A DNA stretch of 64,000 bases, from positions 124,001-188,000 of the forward strand of contig NZ_FXTJ01000008.1 of the NCBI RefSeq assembly GCF_900182545.1, given 5' to 3'. This DNA comes from Geodermatophilus aquaeductus. Lineage in GTDB: Bacteria; Actinomycetota; Actinomycetes; Mycobacteriales; Geodermatophilaceae. The position numbers were made by a program, and so were the translations under genes. The notes under the pieces were generated by a model. It had not been told where the DNA came from, did no database searches, and saw nothing but the letters and a program-made list of their open reading frames with translations. The stretch's first letter is position 1. Each line of letters starts with the position of its first letter. Below, in pieces: positions 40,075 to 48,783 of the stretch.

Positions 40075-40892
40075 GCACTCCCGTCGTGCAGACCGACGAC
40101 GCCGGCACGGCCGGTACGGCCCCGGTCCTCGAGCTCCGCGACGTCGCGGTGCACTTCGGCGGCGTCAAGGCCGTCGACGGCATCTCGCTGCAGCTCGAGC
40201 CGGGCCGGATCTACGGGATCATCGGCCCCAACGGGTCGGGCAAGAGCACGCTGATCGCCGGGATCACCCGGCTGACCGGGCTCACCCGCGGCGAGCTGCT
40301 GCTCGACGGGCAGCCGGTGCACGACGTCGCCCCCTCCCGGCTGGCCGGACGTGGCGTGGCCCGCACCTTCCAGACGGTGCGGCTCCTGGCCGACCTGACC
40401 GTCCGCGCCAACGTGCAGATCGGCGCGGACGCCCGTGCCGACGGCGGGCGGTCCAGGCGGGGTCCCACCGGGTGGCTGCGTCCCGGCGCCACGTCGCCGG
40501 CGGTGGCCGACGCGATCGCCCGGACGCGCCTCGAGGGCTTCGAGGACCACTACCCCGCGGAACTGTCCTACGGCACCCAGCGCCGGGTCGAGATCGCCCG
40601 CGCCATCGCGATGGGGCCGCGGCTGCTGCTGCTCGACGAACCGACCGCCGGGATGAACCAGACCGAGCGCGCGGAGATCTCCGCCCTCATGCGCAGCATG
40701 CGCACCGGCGGACTGTGCCAGCTGCTGGTGGAACACGACGTCCAGATGATGATCGACACCTGCGACTACGTGTTCGCCATGAACTCCGGCCGGCTCATCG
40801 CCCAGGGCGCACCCGCCGAGGTCGTCCGGGACCCGGCCGTCCAGGAGGCGTATCTCGGGAGGAAGTGGCGCGAGCATGCTGACGGTGACTGA
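40071..40892 (+). CDS. livG: ABC transporter ATP-binding protein (LivG-like)
   Basis: ATPase subunit (273 residues). Walker A is GPNGSGKST near residue 52; the Q-loop region is VARTFQTVRLL; the signature is LSYGTQRRVEIARAIA in place of LSGGQ (Gly-Thr-Gln after Tyr); Walker B is LLLLDEPTAGM; and the switch is EHDVQMMI. The LivG family normally has LSYGxQR, so this is intact. GTG 40071 overlaps the LivM-like stop. It overlaps the next ATPase by 17 bp. Confidence 0.93.
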   Translation: MSTPVVQTDDAGTAGTAPVLELRDVAVHFGGVKAVDGISLQLEPGRIYGIIGPNGSGKSTLIAGITRLTGLTRGELLLDGQPVHDVAPSRLAGRGVARTFQTVRLLADLTVRANVQIGADARADGGRSRRGPTGWLRPGATSPAVADAIARTRLEGFEDHYPAELSYGTQRRVEIARAIAMGPRLLLLDEPTAGMNQTERAEISALMRSMRTGGLCQLLVEHDVQMMIDTCDYVFAMNSGRLIAQGAPAEVVRDPAVQEAYLGRKWREHADGD

Positions 40893-41601
40893 CCTGCACG
40901 TGGCGTACGGGAAGATCGAGGCCGTCCGCGGCGTGGGCCTCTCGGTCGACCAGGGGAAGATCACGCTCGTCCTCGGCGCGAACGGCGCCGGCAAGAGCAC
41001 GACGCTCAAGGCCATCGCGGGCATGGTGCCGGCGCAGCGCGGCTCGGTCGTCCTCGACGGCGCGGAGGTCCTCGGCCAGGCCCCGCACCGGCTGGTCCGG
41101 CGCGGCCTCGCGCTGGTGCCCGAGGGGCGCCGGGTGTTCGGCCCGCTGACCGTGGCCGAGAACCTGCGGATGGGCGGCTACACCGCCGGCAAGAAGGTGC
41201 TCGAGCAGACGCTGGACCGGGTCTACGACACGTTCCCGATCCTCGCCGAGCGGCGCAACGGGGCCGCCGGCCTGCTCAGCGGCGGTGAGCAGCAGATGCT
41301 CGCCTTCGGCCGCGCGCTGATGTCGCAGCCGAAGGTGATGCTGATGGACGAGCCGTCGATGGGCCTGGCGCCGGTGGTGGTCGACTCGATCCTCGCCGGC
41401 GTCCGGCAGATGGCCGACGACGGCATCGGGATCCTCATGGTCGAGCAGAACGCCGAGGCGGGGCTCGACCTCGCCGACGACGTCGTCGCGGTCGCCCGCG
41501 GCGAGGTGGTCTACACCGGGGCGTCCGGCGACGCCCGCAACCACGCCTCGGTGCTGCGCGCCTTCCTCGGCGAGGCCGCCCTGGCCGGGAAGGGTGCCTG
41601 A
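40876..41601 (+). CDS. livF: ABC transporter ATP-binding protein (LivF-like)
   Basis: Second ATPase subunit (241 residues). Walker A GANGAGKSTT near residue 37, LVPEGRRVFGPLTVAENLRMG, signature LLSGGEQQMLAFGRALM, Walker B MLMDEPSMGLAPVVVDSI, and the VEQNAEAGLDLADDV region, all in LivF order. Start ATG 40876 lies within the end of the livG-like gene. The stop overlaps the ATG of the following SnoaL-like gene (TGATG), so catabolic genes are translated directly after the transporter. Confidence 0.93.
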   Translation: MLTVTDLHVAYGKIEAVRGVGLSVDQGKITLVLGANGAGKSTTLKAIAGMVPAQRGSVVLDGAEVLGQAPHRLVRRGLALVPEGRRVFGPLTVAENLRMGGYTAGKKVLEQTLDRVYDTFPILAERRNGAAGLLSGGEQQMLAFGRALMSQPKVMLMDEPSMGLAPVVVDSILAGVRQMADDGIGILMVEQNAEAGLDLADDVVAVARGEVVYTGASGDARNHASVLRAFLGEAALAGKGA

Positions 41602-42092
41602 TGAGCCACGACAGGTGGGACGACCCCGCCCTGCTGGGCGCCCGCAGCGCCCGCCTCTACGCCCGCTACGCGCAGGCCGTCGACGACGGCGACCTCGAGG
41701 CGCTGCGCGCGATGGTGACCGACGACGTCGGCGTCACCCGCGGGGAGCTCCCGACCGAGTCCGGAGTCGAGGCGTTCCTCGACGTCTACCGGGCGCACAA
41801 CGCGCTGCGGATCCCGGTCTGCCGGCACGTGGTCACCAACGTGCTGGCCGAGCGGGCCGGCGACGTCGTCCGGACGTCGGCCTACTTCCAGGCCACGATG
41901 TTCGAGGAGGGCCGCACGCGGGTCGTCACGGGCACCTACGCCGACGACCACGTCGAGCGCGACGGCGGGCTGCTCATCGCGCACAAGCGCATCTCCGTGG
42001 ACCGGGTCGTGCACCTGCCCGCCGCGGAGGCCCGCTTCGCCCACGCCGGCACACCGGAGTCGGTGGCCGGGTCGACGGCGGCCCGCTCGTGA
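41601..42092 (+). CDS. SnoaL-like (NTF2-fold) protein
   Basis: A 163-residue NTF2-fold protein of the SnoaL_4 type: RLYARYAQAVDDGDLEALRA, MVTDDVGVTRGELPTESG, VCRHVVTNVLAERAGDVVRT, and a final strand GLLIAHKRISVDRVVHLP. It is coupled to livF by TGATG and to the following SDR by GTGA, so it belongs to the transporter operon. Its tail of about 25 residues is extra. The role is unknown; the position suggests a step in early catabolism of the imported compound. Confidence 0.75.
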   Translation: MSHDRWDDPALLGARSARLYARYAQAVDDGDLEALRAMVTDDVGVTRGELPTESGVEAFLDVYRAHNALRIPVCRHVVTNVLAERAGDVVRTSAYFQATMFEEGRTRVVTGTYADDHVERDGGLLIAHKRISVDRVVHLPAAEARFAHAGTPESVAGSTAARS

Positions 42093-42871
42093 CCGCCGGG
42101 GTCGAGGCGGCACCGGTGGCGTCGCCCACGGAGGAGACGCGTCCGCGGGGCGTCGTCGTCACCGGGGCCGCGCAGGGCCTGGGCCGGGCGATCGCGCAGG
42201 GGTTCGCCGAGGCCGGCGCGGCGGTGGTCGGGGTCGACCTCTCCGACGCGGTCGCGCCGCTCGGCACCGGCCACGACGCCGTCGTCGGGGACGCGGGCGA
42301 CGCCGCGGTGCTCGGCCGTGCCGTCGCCCGCGCCGCCGAGCTCGGGGGCGGCCTGGCCACCTTCGTCGCCAACGCGGGCGTGACGTCGCCGGGGGAGACG
42401 GTCGGCTACCCGCTGTCCGAGTGGGACCGCCTGCTCGACGTCAACCTGCGCGCGGCGTTCGTCGGCGCGCAGGTGGTCCGGCAGGCGCTGGGGCCGGGCG
42501 GCAGCATCGTGATGGTCTCGTCGATCTGCGCCGTCCAGGGCTTCGCCGCCCGGGCCTCGTACTGCGCGTCCAAGGCCGGGATCGAGGGGCTGGTCCGCTC
42601 CCTGGCCGTGGAGTGGGGCGCCGACGGCATCCGGGTCAACGCGGTCGCCCCGGGCACGGTGGCCACCGACATGCAGCGGGCGATGATGGCCAGCGGGCGC
42701 GCGTCCGCGCAGCGCTACCTCGACCGGATCCCGATGGACCGCTTCGGGGAGCCCTCGGAGATCGCCGACGCCGTCGTCTACCTGGCCTCGCCCCGGGCGA
42801 GCTACGTGACCGGTGTGGTGCTGCCCGTCGACGGCGGCTGGGCCGTCGGCGGCCTGCCCGCGCGGGCCTGA
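42089..42871 (+). CDS. SDR family oxidoreductase
   Basis: A 260-residue classical SDR. GVVVTGAAQGLGRAIAQGFAEA binds NAD(P) at residues about 22-43, VANAGVTSPGETV near 98, the catalytic Ser in SIVMVSSICAVQG and Tyr-Lys in SYCASKAG near residue 153-157, and the ending SYVTGVVLPVDGGWAVGG. It starts with GTG overlapping the SnoaL-like gene by 4 bp and is the last gene of the transporter operon. The substrate is unknown; alcohol or hydroxyacyl-CoA oxidation is likely. About 100 bases of spacer with an operator-like motif follow. Confidence 0.83.
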   Translation: MTAGVEAAPVASPTEETRPRGVVVTGAAQGLGRAIAQGFAEAGAAVVGVDLSDAVAPLGTGHDAVVGDAGDAAVLGRAVARAAELGGGLATFVANAGVTSPGETVGYPLSEWDRLLDVNLRAAFVGAQVVRQALGPGGSIVMVSSICAVQGFAARASYCASKAGIEGLVRSLAVEWGADGIRVNAVAPGTVATDMQRAMMASGRASAQRYLDRIPMDRFGEPSEIADAVVYLASPRASYVTGVVLPVDGGWAVGGLPARA

Positions 42872-42910
42872 GACCGGGCGCCTCGATGCGGGCGGGGACT
42901 GGCGCAACAA

Positions 42911-42928
42911 CCATGCACATGATTAGGT
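42911..42928. promoter_or_regulatory. Operator-like element before the CoA-ligase operon
   Basis: CCATGCACATGATTAGG contains TGCACATGAT, identical to 10 bases of the reverse complement of the element at 52402. It is preceded by AACAA, recalling the AACCATG motifs at 24300 and 27367. It lies about 50 bases before ATG 42977. Confidence 0.4.
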
Positions 42929-42976
42929 GGGTTCGCTCCCGCGCGAGGCGTGCGGGACCCCGTCGCTAGGGGAGAG

Positions 42977-44644
42977 ATGCGCTACTACACGGATCTGGTG
43001 CCGGCCTTCCCGGACCAGGATGACTGGACGCTCGCGACGGTCCTGCGCACGCACGCGGCCCGCCGCCCCGACGCGGTGCTCCTCGACCTGCCGGAGGAGG
43101 GGCTGACCTTCACCTACGCGCAGGCCCTCGAGCAGGCCGAGTCGGTGGCCGACCGGCTCGCCGAGGCCGGTGCCCGCACCGGCGACCGGGTCCTGGTCAT
43201 GGCGGCGAACTCCTCGCAGTTCCTGCGCACCTGGCTCGGCACCGGTGTCGGCGGCACGGTCGAGGTGCCGATCAACACCGCCTACGAGGGCGTCTTCCTC
43301 GAGCACCAGGTGGCCACCTCCGCGCCCCGCTTCGCGGTCATCGACGACGTGCACGCGGCCAGGTTCGCCGCCGTCGGCGACGCCGCCCGGGTGATCGAGC
43401 ACTTCTGGGTGGTCGACACCGGCAGCCGCGAGCAGGCGCTGGCCCTGCTGCGCGACGCGGGCTGGGCGGCCGACGCGTGGGAGGACCTCGCCGTCGGCGC
43501 GCGGCCCGGCGCCGAGTTCCCCACCCCGCCGCCGCACGCGCTCGCCTCGATCTTCTTCACCTCCGGCACCACCGGCCCGTCCAAGGGCGTGGCCATGCCG
43601 CACGCGCAGATGTACTTCTTCGGCCAGGAGGTGGTCAGCCTCCAGCGGCTGACCCCCGAGGACACCTATTTCACCTGCACGCCGCTGTTCCACGGCAACG
43701 CCCAGTTCATGGCGGCCTACCCGGCGCTCATCGCCGGCGCGCGGCTGGTCTGCCGGCCACGGTTCAGCGCCAGCCGCTGGGTCGAGCAGCTCCGCGACTC
43801 CGGCGTCACGGCCACCAACCTCATCGGCGTGATGATGGACTTCGTCTGGAAGCAGCCCCCGCGCCCGGACGACGCCGACAACGTGCTGCGCACCGTGTTC
43901 GCCGCCCCGACGGCCAGCTCCATCGTCGAGGGGTTCAGGGCGCGCTACGGCATCGAGGCGTTCACCGAGGTCTTCGGCCTCACCGAGACCAGCGCGCCGA
44001 TCCTGTCGCCCTACGGCGAGGACCGCCCCGCCGGCGCCGCCGGCCTCCAGGCCGCCGACTGGTTCGACGTGCGGCTGGTCCACCCCGAGACCGACCGCGA
44101 GGTGCCCGTCGGCGAGGTCGGCGAGCTCGTCGTCCGGCCGCGGCACCCGTGGACCTGCTCGCTGGGCTACTTCGGCATGCCGGAGAAGACCGCCGAGGCC
44201 TGGCGCAACCTGTGGTTCCACACCGGCGACGCGCTGCGCAAGGACGCCGACGGCTGGTTCTACTTCGTCGACCGCTACAAGGACGCGCTGCGCCGCCGCG
44301 GGGAGAACATCAGCTCCTACGAGGTCGAGCAGGGCCTGCTGTCGCACCCCGGCGTCCTGGAGGTCGCCGTCGTCGGCGTGGCCGCCGACTCCGAGGCGGG
44401 CGAGGACGAGGTCATGGCCTTCGTCGTCGCCGACCCCGCCCGGCCCGGCGTCACCGCCGCCGAGCTGTGGGACTGGTGCACCGGCCGGGTGCCGGCCTTC
44501 GCCACCCCGCGCTACGTCCGCTTCGTCGATGCGCTGCCCAAGACGCCCTCGGAGAAGGTGCAGAAGGCCGTGCTCCGCGCCGACGGCGTCACGCCCGACA
44601 CCCATGACCGGACCGCCGTCCCGGCGGCGGCCGGCACCCGCTGA
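42977..44644 (+). CDS. AMP-dependent acyl-CoA synthetase
   Basis: Activates a carboxylic acid with ATP and CoA. The 555-residue protein has the P-loop SIFFTSGTTGPSKGV near residue 190, the FHGNAQF site, the adenylate motif GLTETSAPI near residue 335, LWFHTGDALRKDADGWFYF then RYKDALRRRGENISSYEVE near 430-445 and the C-terminal Lys motif KTPSEKVQKAVLR. These place it in the caiC/crotonobetaine-CoA ligase-like group rather than long-chain ligases. ATG 42977 follows AGGGGAGAG. It opens a long operon for CoA thioesters. Confidence 0.9.
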   Translation: MRYYTDLVPAFPDQDDWTLATVLRTHAARRPDAVLLDLPEEGLTFTYAQALEQAESVADRLAEAGARTGDRVLVMAANSSQFLRTWLGTGVGGTVEVPINTAYEGVFLEHQVATSAPRFAVIDDVHAARFAAVGDAARVIEHFWVVDTGSREQALALLRDAGWAADAWEDLAVGARPGAEFPTPPPHALASIFFTSGTTGPSKGVAMPHAQMYFFGQEVVSLQRLTPEDTYFTCTPLFHGNAQFMAAYPALIAGARLVCRPRFSASRWVEQLRDSGVTATNLIGVMMDFVWKQPPRPDDADNVLRTVFAAPTASSIVEGFRARYGIEAFTEVFGLTETSAPILSPYGEDRPAGAAGLQAADWFDVRLVHPETDREVPVGEVGELVVRPRHPWTCSLGYFGMPEKTAEAWRNLWFHTGDALRKDADGWFYFVDRYKDALRRRGENISSYEVEQGLLSHPGVLEVAVVGVAADSEAGEDEVMAFVVADPARPGVTAAELWDWCTGRVPAFATPRYVRFVDALPKTPSEKVQKAVLRADGVTPDTHDRTAVPAAAGTR

Positions 44645-44654
44645 GGAGACCGCC

Positions 44655-45821
44655 GTGGACTATGCCGAGGACCCCACCCACCGGGAGATCCGCGAGGCCG
44701 TCCGGGCCATGTGCAAGGCCTTCCCGGACGAGTACTGGATGCAGCACGACGACTCCCACGAGTTCCCGTGGGAGTTCTACGACGCGGTCCGGGACGCCGG
44801 CTGGCTCGGCCTGACCATCCCCGAGGAGTACGGCGGCGGCGGGCTCGGCGTCACCGAGGCGGCGCTGGTCGAGTACGAGATCGCCGCCTCCGGGGCCGGC
44901 ATGGGCGGCTGCAGCGCCGTGCACATCGGCATCTTCGGCTTCCACCCGGTCATCGAGCACGGCTCGGAGTCGCTCAAGCGGCGGTTCCTGCCGCAGGCGG
45001 TCAGCGGCGAGCTGCACGTCTCCTTCGCCGTCACCGAGCCCGACGCCGGCACCGACACGACCAACATCTCCACCACCGCGCGCAAGGTCGACGGCGGCTG
45101 GCTGGTCTCGGGCAAGAAGGTGTGGATCACCAAGGCGCAGGAGGCGCAGCGGATGCTGCTGCTGGCCCGCACCAGCCCCCGCGACCCCGCCGCGAAGAAG
45201 ACGGCCGGGTTGACGCTGTTCTTCGCTCCGATGGACCGCGAGCACGTGCAGATCCGCGAGATCCCCAAGATGGGCCGCAACGCCGTCGACACCAACGAGC
45301 TGTTCATCGACGACCTGTTCGTCGCCGACGAGGACGTCGTCGGCGAGGTCGGGCACGGCTTCCGCACCATCCTCGGCGGGCTCAACGCCGAGCGGGTGAT
45401 CAGCGCCAACGCCGCGCTGGGCATCGGCCGGGCGGCGCTGCGCCGCGGGGTCGAGTACGCCAAGCAGCGCGAGGTGTTCGGCCGGCCGATCGGGCAGAAC
45501 CAGGGCATCAGCTTCCAGCTCGCCGACGCCGCGATCCGCCTCGACGCCGCCGAGCAGGTCGTGCAGAAGGCGGCCTGGCTGGTCGACCGCGGGCTGCCCT
45601 GTGGCCGGGAGGCCAACGCCGCCAAGTTCCTCTGCGCCGAGGCCGGCTTCCTCGCCGCCGACGTCGCCCTGCAGGTGCACGGCGGGTTCGGCTACGGCAG
45701 GGAGTTCCACGTCGAGCGGTACTTCCGCGAGGCGCGGCTGATGCGGATCGCGCCGATCAGCCAGGAGATGGTCCTCAACTACACCGCCGAGCACGTGCTC
45801 GGCCTGCCGCGCAGCTACTGA
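44655..45821 (+). CDS. Acyl-CoA dehydrogenase
   Basis: A 388-residue FAD acyl-CoA dehydrogenase. It has HREIREAVRAMCKAFPDEYW, VSFAVTEPDAGTDTTNIST near residue 130, GKKVWITKAQEA, VHGGFGYGREFHVERYFREARLMRIAPISQE with Glu in place of the YEGTSE block, and the ending EHVLGLPRSY. The last pattern defines a subgroup found next to CitE-like lyases and MaoC hydratases, as here. GTG 44655 lies 11 bases after the ligase. It probably dehydrogenates a short branched acyl-CoA. Confidence 0.88.
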   Translation: MDYAEDPTHREIREAVRAMCKAFPDEYWMQHDDSHEFPWEFYDAVRDAGWLGLTIPEEYGGGGLGVTEAALVEYEIAASGAGMGGCSAVHIGIFGFHPVIEHGSESLKRRFLPQAVSGELHVSFAVTEPDAGTDTTNISTTARKVDGGWLVSGKKVWITKAQEAQRMLLLARTSPRDPAAKKTAGLTLFFAPMDREHVQIREIPKMGRNAVDTNELFIDDLFVADEDVVGEVGHGFRTILGGLNAERVISANAALGIGRAALRRGVEYAKQREVFGRPIGQNQGISFQLADAAIRLDAAEQVVQKAAWLVDRGLPCGREANAAKFLCAEAGFLAADVALQVHGGFGYGREFHVERYFREARLMRIAPISQEMVLNYTAEHVLGLPRSY

Positions 45822-45837
45822 CGGGAGACGGCCGGCG

Positions 45838-46779
45838 ATGGTGCCCTACCGCTCGATCCTGTTCGTCCCGGGCCACAAGCCGCAGTGGATGGACAAGGCC
45901 CTGGCCTCCGGCGCCGACTGCGTCGTGCTCGACCTCGAGGACTCGGTGCCCGCCGACCTCAAGGCGGGCGCCCGCGCGACCGTCGCCGAGTCGATCCGCG
46001 CCGTCCGGGCGCGCGATCCCCGCGTGGGCCTGTTCGTCCGGGTCAACCCGCTCGACACCCGGCTCACCGGCGCCGACCTCGAGGCCGTCGTCGTCCCCGG
46101 GCTCACCGGCGTCTTCGCGCCCAAGATCAACACCGCGACCGACGTGCTGCGCTACGACGCGCTGCTCGACCACTTCGAGGCGCGCAACGGCGTCGAGGGG
46201 CTGGAGTACATCGTCCCGGTGGAGATGGTCGCGGCCATCCAGAACGCCCGGGAGATCGCGACGGCGTCCCCGCGGGTGGGCGCGATGATCGGTCCCACCG
46301 CCGAGCACGCCGACATCGCCCGCGCCGTCGGCTACCGGTGGACGCCGGAGGGGGAGGAGACCCTCTACCTGCGCAGCCGGGTGCTGCTGGCCTGCCGCGA
46401 GGCGGGCATCCACCCGCTGACCGGCCTGTGGGAGCGGCTCGACGACCTCGTGGGCCTCAAGACCTTCGCCGAGAAGGGCCGCCAGCTCGGCTTCCGCGGC
46501 ATGATCGCCATCCACCCGAGCCACGTGCCGGTGGTCAACGAGGCGTTCACGCCCACCGCCGACGAGGTCGAGTTCCACGAGGGGCTGGTGGCCGCGTACC
46601 AGGCGGCGGCCGCGGCCGGCTCCGGGGCGGTCCGCTACCGGGGCGTGCACATCGACAAGGCGCACGTCGACACCGCCCGCGACTGGCTGGCCCACGCCCG
46701 CTCGCTCCCGGGTGCCCGGCTGCCGGGTGCGCAGAGCGCACCCGTCCCCACCATCGACGCACCCGAGGGAGGGCGCTGA
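45838..46779 (+). CDS. CoA ester lyase (CitE/HpcH family)
   Basis: Cleaves a hydroxyacyl-CoA in a retro-Claisen type reaction, as malyl-CoA, citramalyl-CoA and HMG-CoA-like lyases do. The 313-residue protein begins PYRSILFVPGHKPQWMDKAL, and has DCVVLDLEDSVP near residue 28 with the Mg-binding Asp/Glu, VRVNPLDTRLTGADLE, APKINTATD, PVEMVAAIQNAREIA near 130, GAMIGPTAEHADIA, and GMIAIHPSHVPVVNEAFTP. Length is on the long side due to a 40-residue C-terminal tail. GACGGGAGACGGCCGGCG leads ATG 45838. It pairs with the MaoC hydratase that follows. Confidence 0.88.
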   Translation: MVPYRSILFVPGHKPQWMDKALASGADCVVLDLEDSVPADLKAGARATVAESIRAVRARDPRVGLFVRVNPLDTRLTGADLEAVVVPGLTGVFAPKINTATDVLRYDALLDHFEARNGVEGLEYIVPVEMVAAIQNAREIATASPRVGAMIGPTAEHADIARAVGYRWTPEGEETLYLRSRVLLACREAGIHPLTGLWERLDDLVGLKTFAEKGRQLGFRGMIAIHPSHVPVVNEAFTPTADEVEFHEGLVAAYQAAAAAGSGAVRYRGVHIDKAHVDTARDWLAHARSLPGARLPGAQSAPVPTIDAPEGGR

Positions 46780-46781
46780 CC

Positions 46782-47297
46782 GTGCGAGGCCTGTACTTCG
46801 AGGAGTTCGAGGTCGGCCGGGTCTACCGGCACCCGTTCACCCGCACCGTGACCGAGAGCGACAACGTCCTGTTCACGTCGCTGACGATGAACACCCAGCC
46901 GCTGCACCTGGACCACGAGTTCGCCAAGGGCACCATCCACGGCCGGCCGCTGTTCAACAGCCTCTTCACCCTCGCGCTGGTCGGCGGCTTCCACGTGCTG
47001 GAGCTGACCTTCGGCACCACACTGGGCAACCTCGGCTACGACAAGGTCGAGTTCCCCCACCCCGTGTTCCACGGCGACACCCTGCGCGGTGAGACGACGA
47101 TCCTCGACAAGCGGGAGAGCAAGAGCCGCACCGACAGCGGGATCGTCTGGTTCGAGCACCGTGGCTACAACCAGCACGACGATCTGATCATGCGGTGCAC
47201 CCGCGTCGGCCTCATGGCCAAGAGCCCGGAGCACGGCGGGTCGAACCCGGCCGTGCAGGGCGACACGACCCCCGTCAGCGAGGAGCAGCGGGCATGA
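46782..47297 (+). CDS. MaoC-family hydratase
   Basis: A 171-residue hot-dog fold (R)-specific enoyl-CoA hydratase. It begins YFEEFEVGRVYRHPFTRTVTESDNVLFTSLTMN; the hydratase motif is NTQPLHLDHEFAKGT with Asp and His near residue 42-47, and the later part has FPHPVFHGDTLRGETTILDKR. This pattern matches the mesaconyl-CoA/itaconyl-CoA type (two-substrate MaoC) next to CitE-like lyases. GTG 46782 comes 2 bases after the lyase stop, and its end overlaps the next ATG, so the set is tightly coupled. Confidence 0.87.
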   Translation: MRGLYFEEFEVGRVYRHPFTRTVTESDNVLFTSLTMNTQPLHLDHEFAKGTIHGRPLFNSLFTLALVGGFHVLELTFGTTLGNLGYDKVEFPHPVFHGDTLRGETTILDKRESKSRTDSGIVWFEHRGYNQHDDLIMRCTRVGLMAKSPEHGGSNPAVQGDTTPVSEEQRA

Positions 47298-48766
47298 CCA
47301 GCACCGACATCGACCTGCGCACCTGGGTGCCGGCGACCCGCGAGCTGCTCGTCGGCGGCCGGCTGGTCGCGGGGCAGGGGCCGGTCATCGAGGCGGTCAA
47401 CCCCGCCACCGAGCAGGTCACGGCCACCGTGCCGACGGCGACGATCGAGCAGGTCGACGCCGCCGTCGACGCCGCCCGCCGCGCCTTCCCCGCGTGGGCG
47501 GAGGCGAGCCCGCAGGAGCGCAGTGCCGCCATCGCCCGGCTGGCCGACGTCTTCGAGGCCAACGTCGAGCGGCTCACCGCCTCGATCGTCAACGAGGTCG
47601 GCACCCCGGCCGCCTTCGCCGAGGTCATGCAGGTGCGGCTGGGCATCGCCCACCTGCGCTGGCAGGCCGAGGCGGCGCTGGTGGACCGGACCGTGCAGCT
47701 GGGGCCCTGGCACGACCCGGTGCTCAGCTACTCCGAGGTGGCCTACCGGCCGGCCGGGGTCGTGGCCTGCATCACCGGCTACAACTACCCGATCAACCTC
47801 GCCGTCTTCAAGTTCGGCGCCGCGCTCGCGGCCGGGTGCACCTGCGTGCTGCTGCCCTCCCCGCGCACCCCGCTCACCACGCTCTGGATGGGGGAGCTGT
47901 TCCAGGAGGCGGGCATCCCCGCCGGCGTCCTCAACGTCCTCGTCGGTGACGGGCCCTCGGTCGGGCAGCACCTGACCACCCACCCCGGCGTGGACCGGGT
48001 GTCGTTCACCGGTTCCGACGCGGTCGGCGCGCGGATCATGGAGCAGGCCGCGCGCGGGCTGAAGGGCGTCACCCTCGAACTGGGCGGCAAGTCGCCCAAC
48101 ATCCTGCTGCCCGGCATCGACGTCACCGCGCTCGCCCGTGACATCCACCTGCGGTGGGCGCGCAACGGCGGCCAGGGCTGCGCGGCGCTGGCCCGGATGC
48201 TGGTGCACGAGAGCCTCGTCGACGACTTCCTCGCCGCCTCGCAGGAGGCGTTCACCGCGCTCCGGGTCGGCGACCCGTGGGACCGCACCGTGAACATCGG
48301 GCCGATGATCCGCGAGGACCACCGGCAGCGCGTGCAGTCGTTCATCGACAACGGCCTCGCCGACGGCGGGGAGATCGTGCTGTCGCTGGACACCCCGGTC
48401 CCCGACCGCGGCTTCTTCGTCAACCCGGTGGTCTTCGCCGGGCTGCCGCACGACAACCGCCTCGTGCAGAACGAGGTGTTCGGACCGGTCGGCGTCGTCG
48501 TCCCCTTCTCCACCGAGGAGGAGGCGATCGCGCTGGCCAACGACACCGCGTACGGACTGGCGGCCAACGTCTACACCCCCGACGTCGAGCACGGCCGGGC
48601 CCTGGCGGCGAAGCTGCGCTCGGGCACGGTGTGGGTCAACGGCGGGGGGAACATGCGCCCCGACGCGCCCTTCGGTGGCTTCGGCCTCTCCGGCGTCGGC
48701 CGCGAGATCGGCGAGTGGGGCATCCGCGAGTACCTCGAGCCGCAGCACGTGCAGTGGCGGCCGTGA
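47294..48766 (+). CDS. Aldehyde dehydrogenase
   Basis: A 490-residue NAD(P)-dependent aldehyde dehydrogenase. Glu in TLELGGKSPNILLPG near residue 261, Cys in NGGQGCAALARMLV near residue 295, FTGSDAVGARI near 238 and VFGPVGVVVPFSTEEEA near 395. It differs from the one at 35168 in most variable regions, for example CITGYNYPINLAVFKFG where PWN is usual, so the substrate probably differs. It overlaps the MaoC gene by 4 bp. The stop is followed by an in-frame-overlapping CoA-transferase gene. Confidence 0.9.
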   Translation: MTSTDIDLRTWVPATRELLVGGRLVAGQGPVIEAVNPATEQVTATVPTATIEQVDAAVDAARRAFPAWAEASPQERSAAIARLADVFEANVERLTASIVNEVGTPAAFAEVMQVRLGIAHLRWQAEAALVDRTVQLGPWHDPVLSYSEVAYRPAGVVACITGYNYPINLAVFKFGAALAAGCTCVLLPSPRTPLTTLWMGELFQEAGIPAGVLNVLVGDGPSVGQHLTTHPGVDRVSFTGSDAVGARIMEQAARGLKGVTLELGGKSPNILLPGIDVTALARDIHLRWARNGGQGCAALARMLVHESLVDDFLAASQEAFTALRVGDPWDRTVNIGPMIREDHRQRVQSFIDNGLADGGEIVLSLDTPVPDRGFFVNPVVFAGLPHDNRLVQNEVFGPVGVVVPFSTEEEAIALANDTAYGLAANVYTPDVEHGRALAAKLRSGTVWVNGGGNMRPDAPFGGFGLSGVGREIGEWGIREYLEPQHVQWRP

Positions 48767-48783
48767 CCACCAGGGGGAACGAG

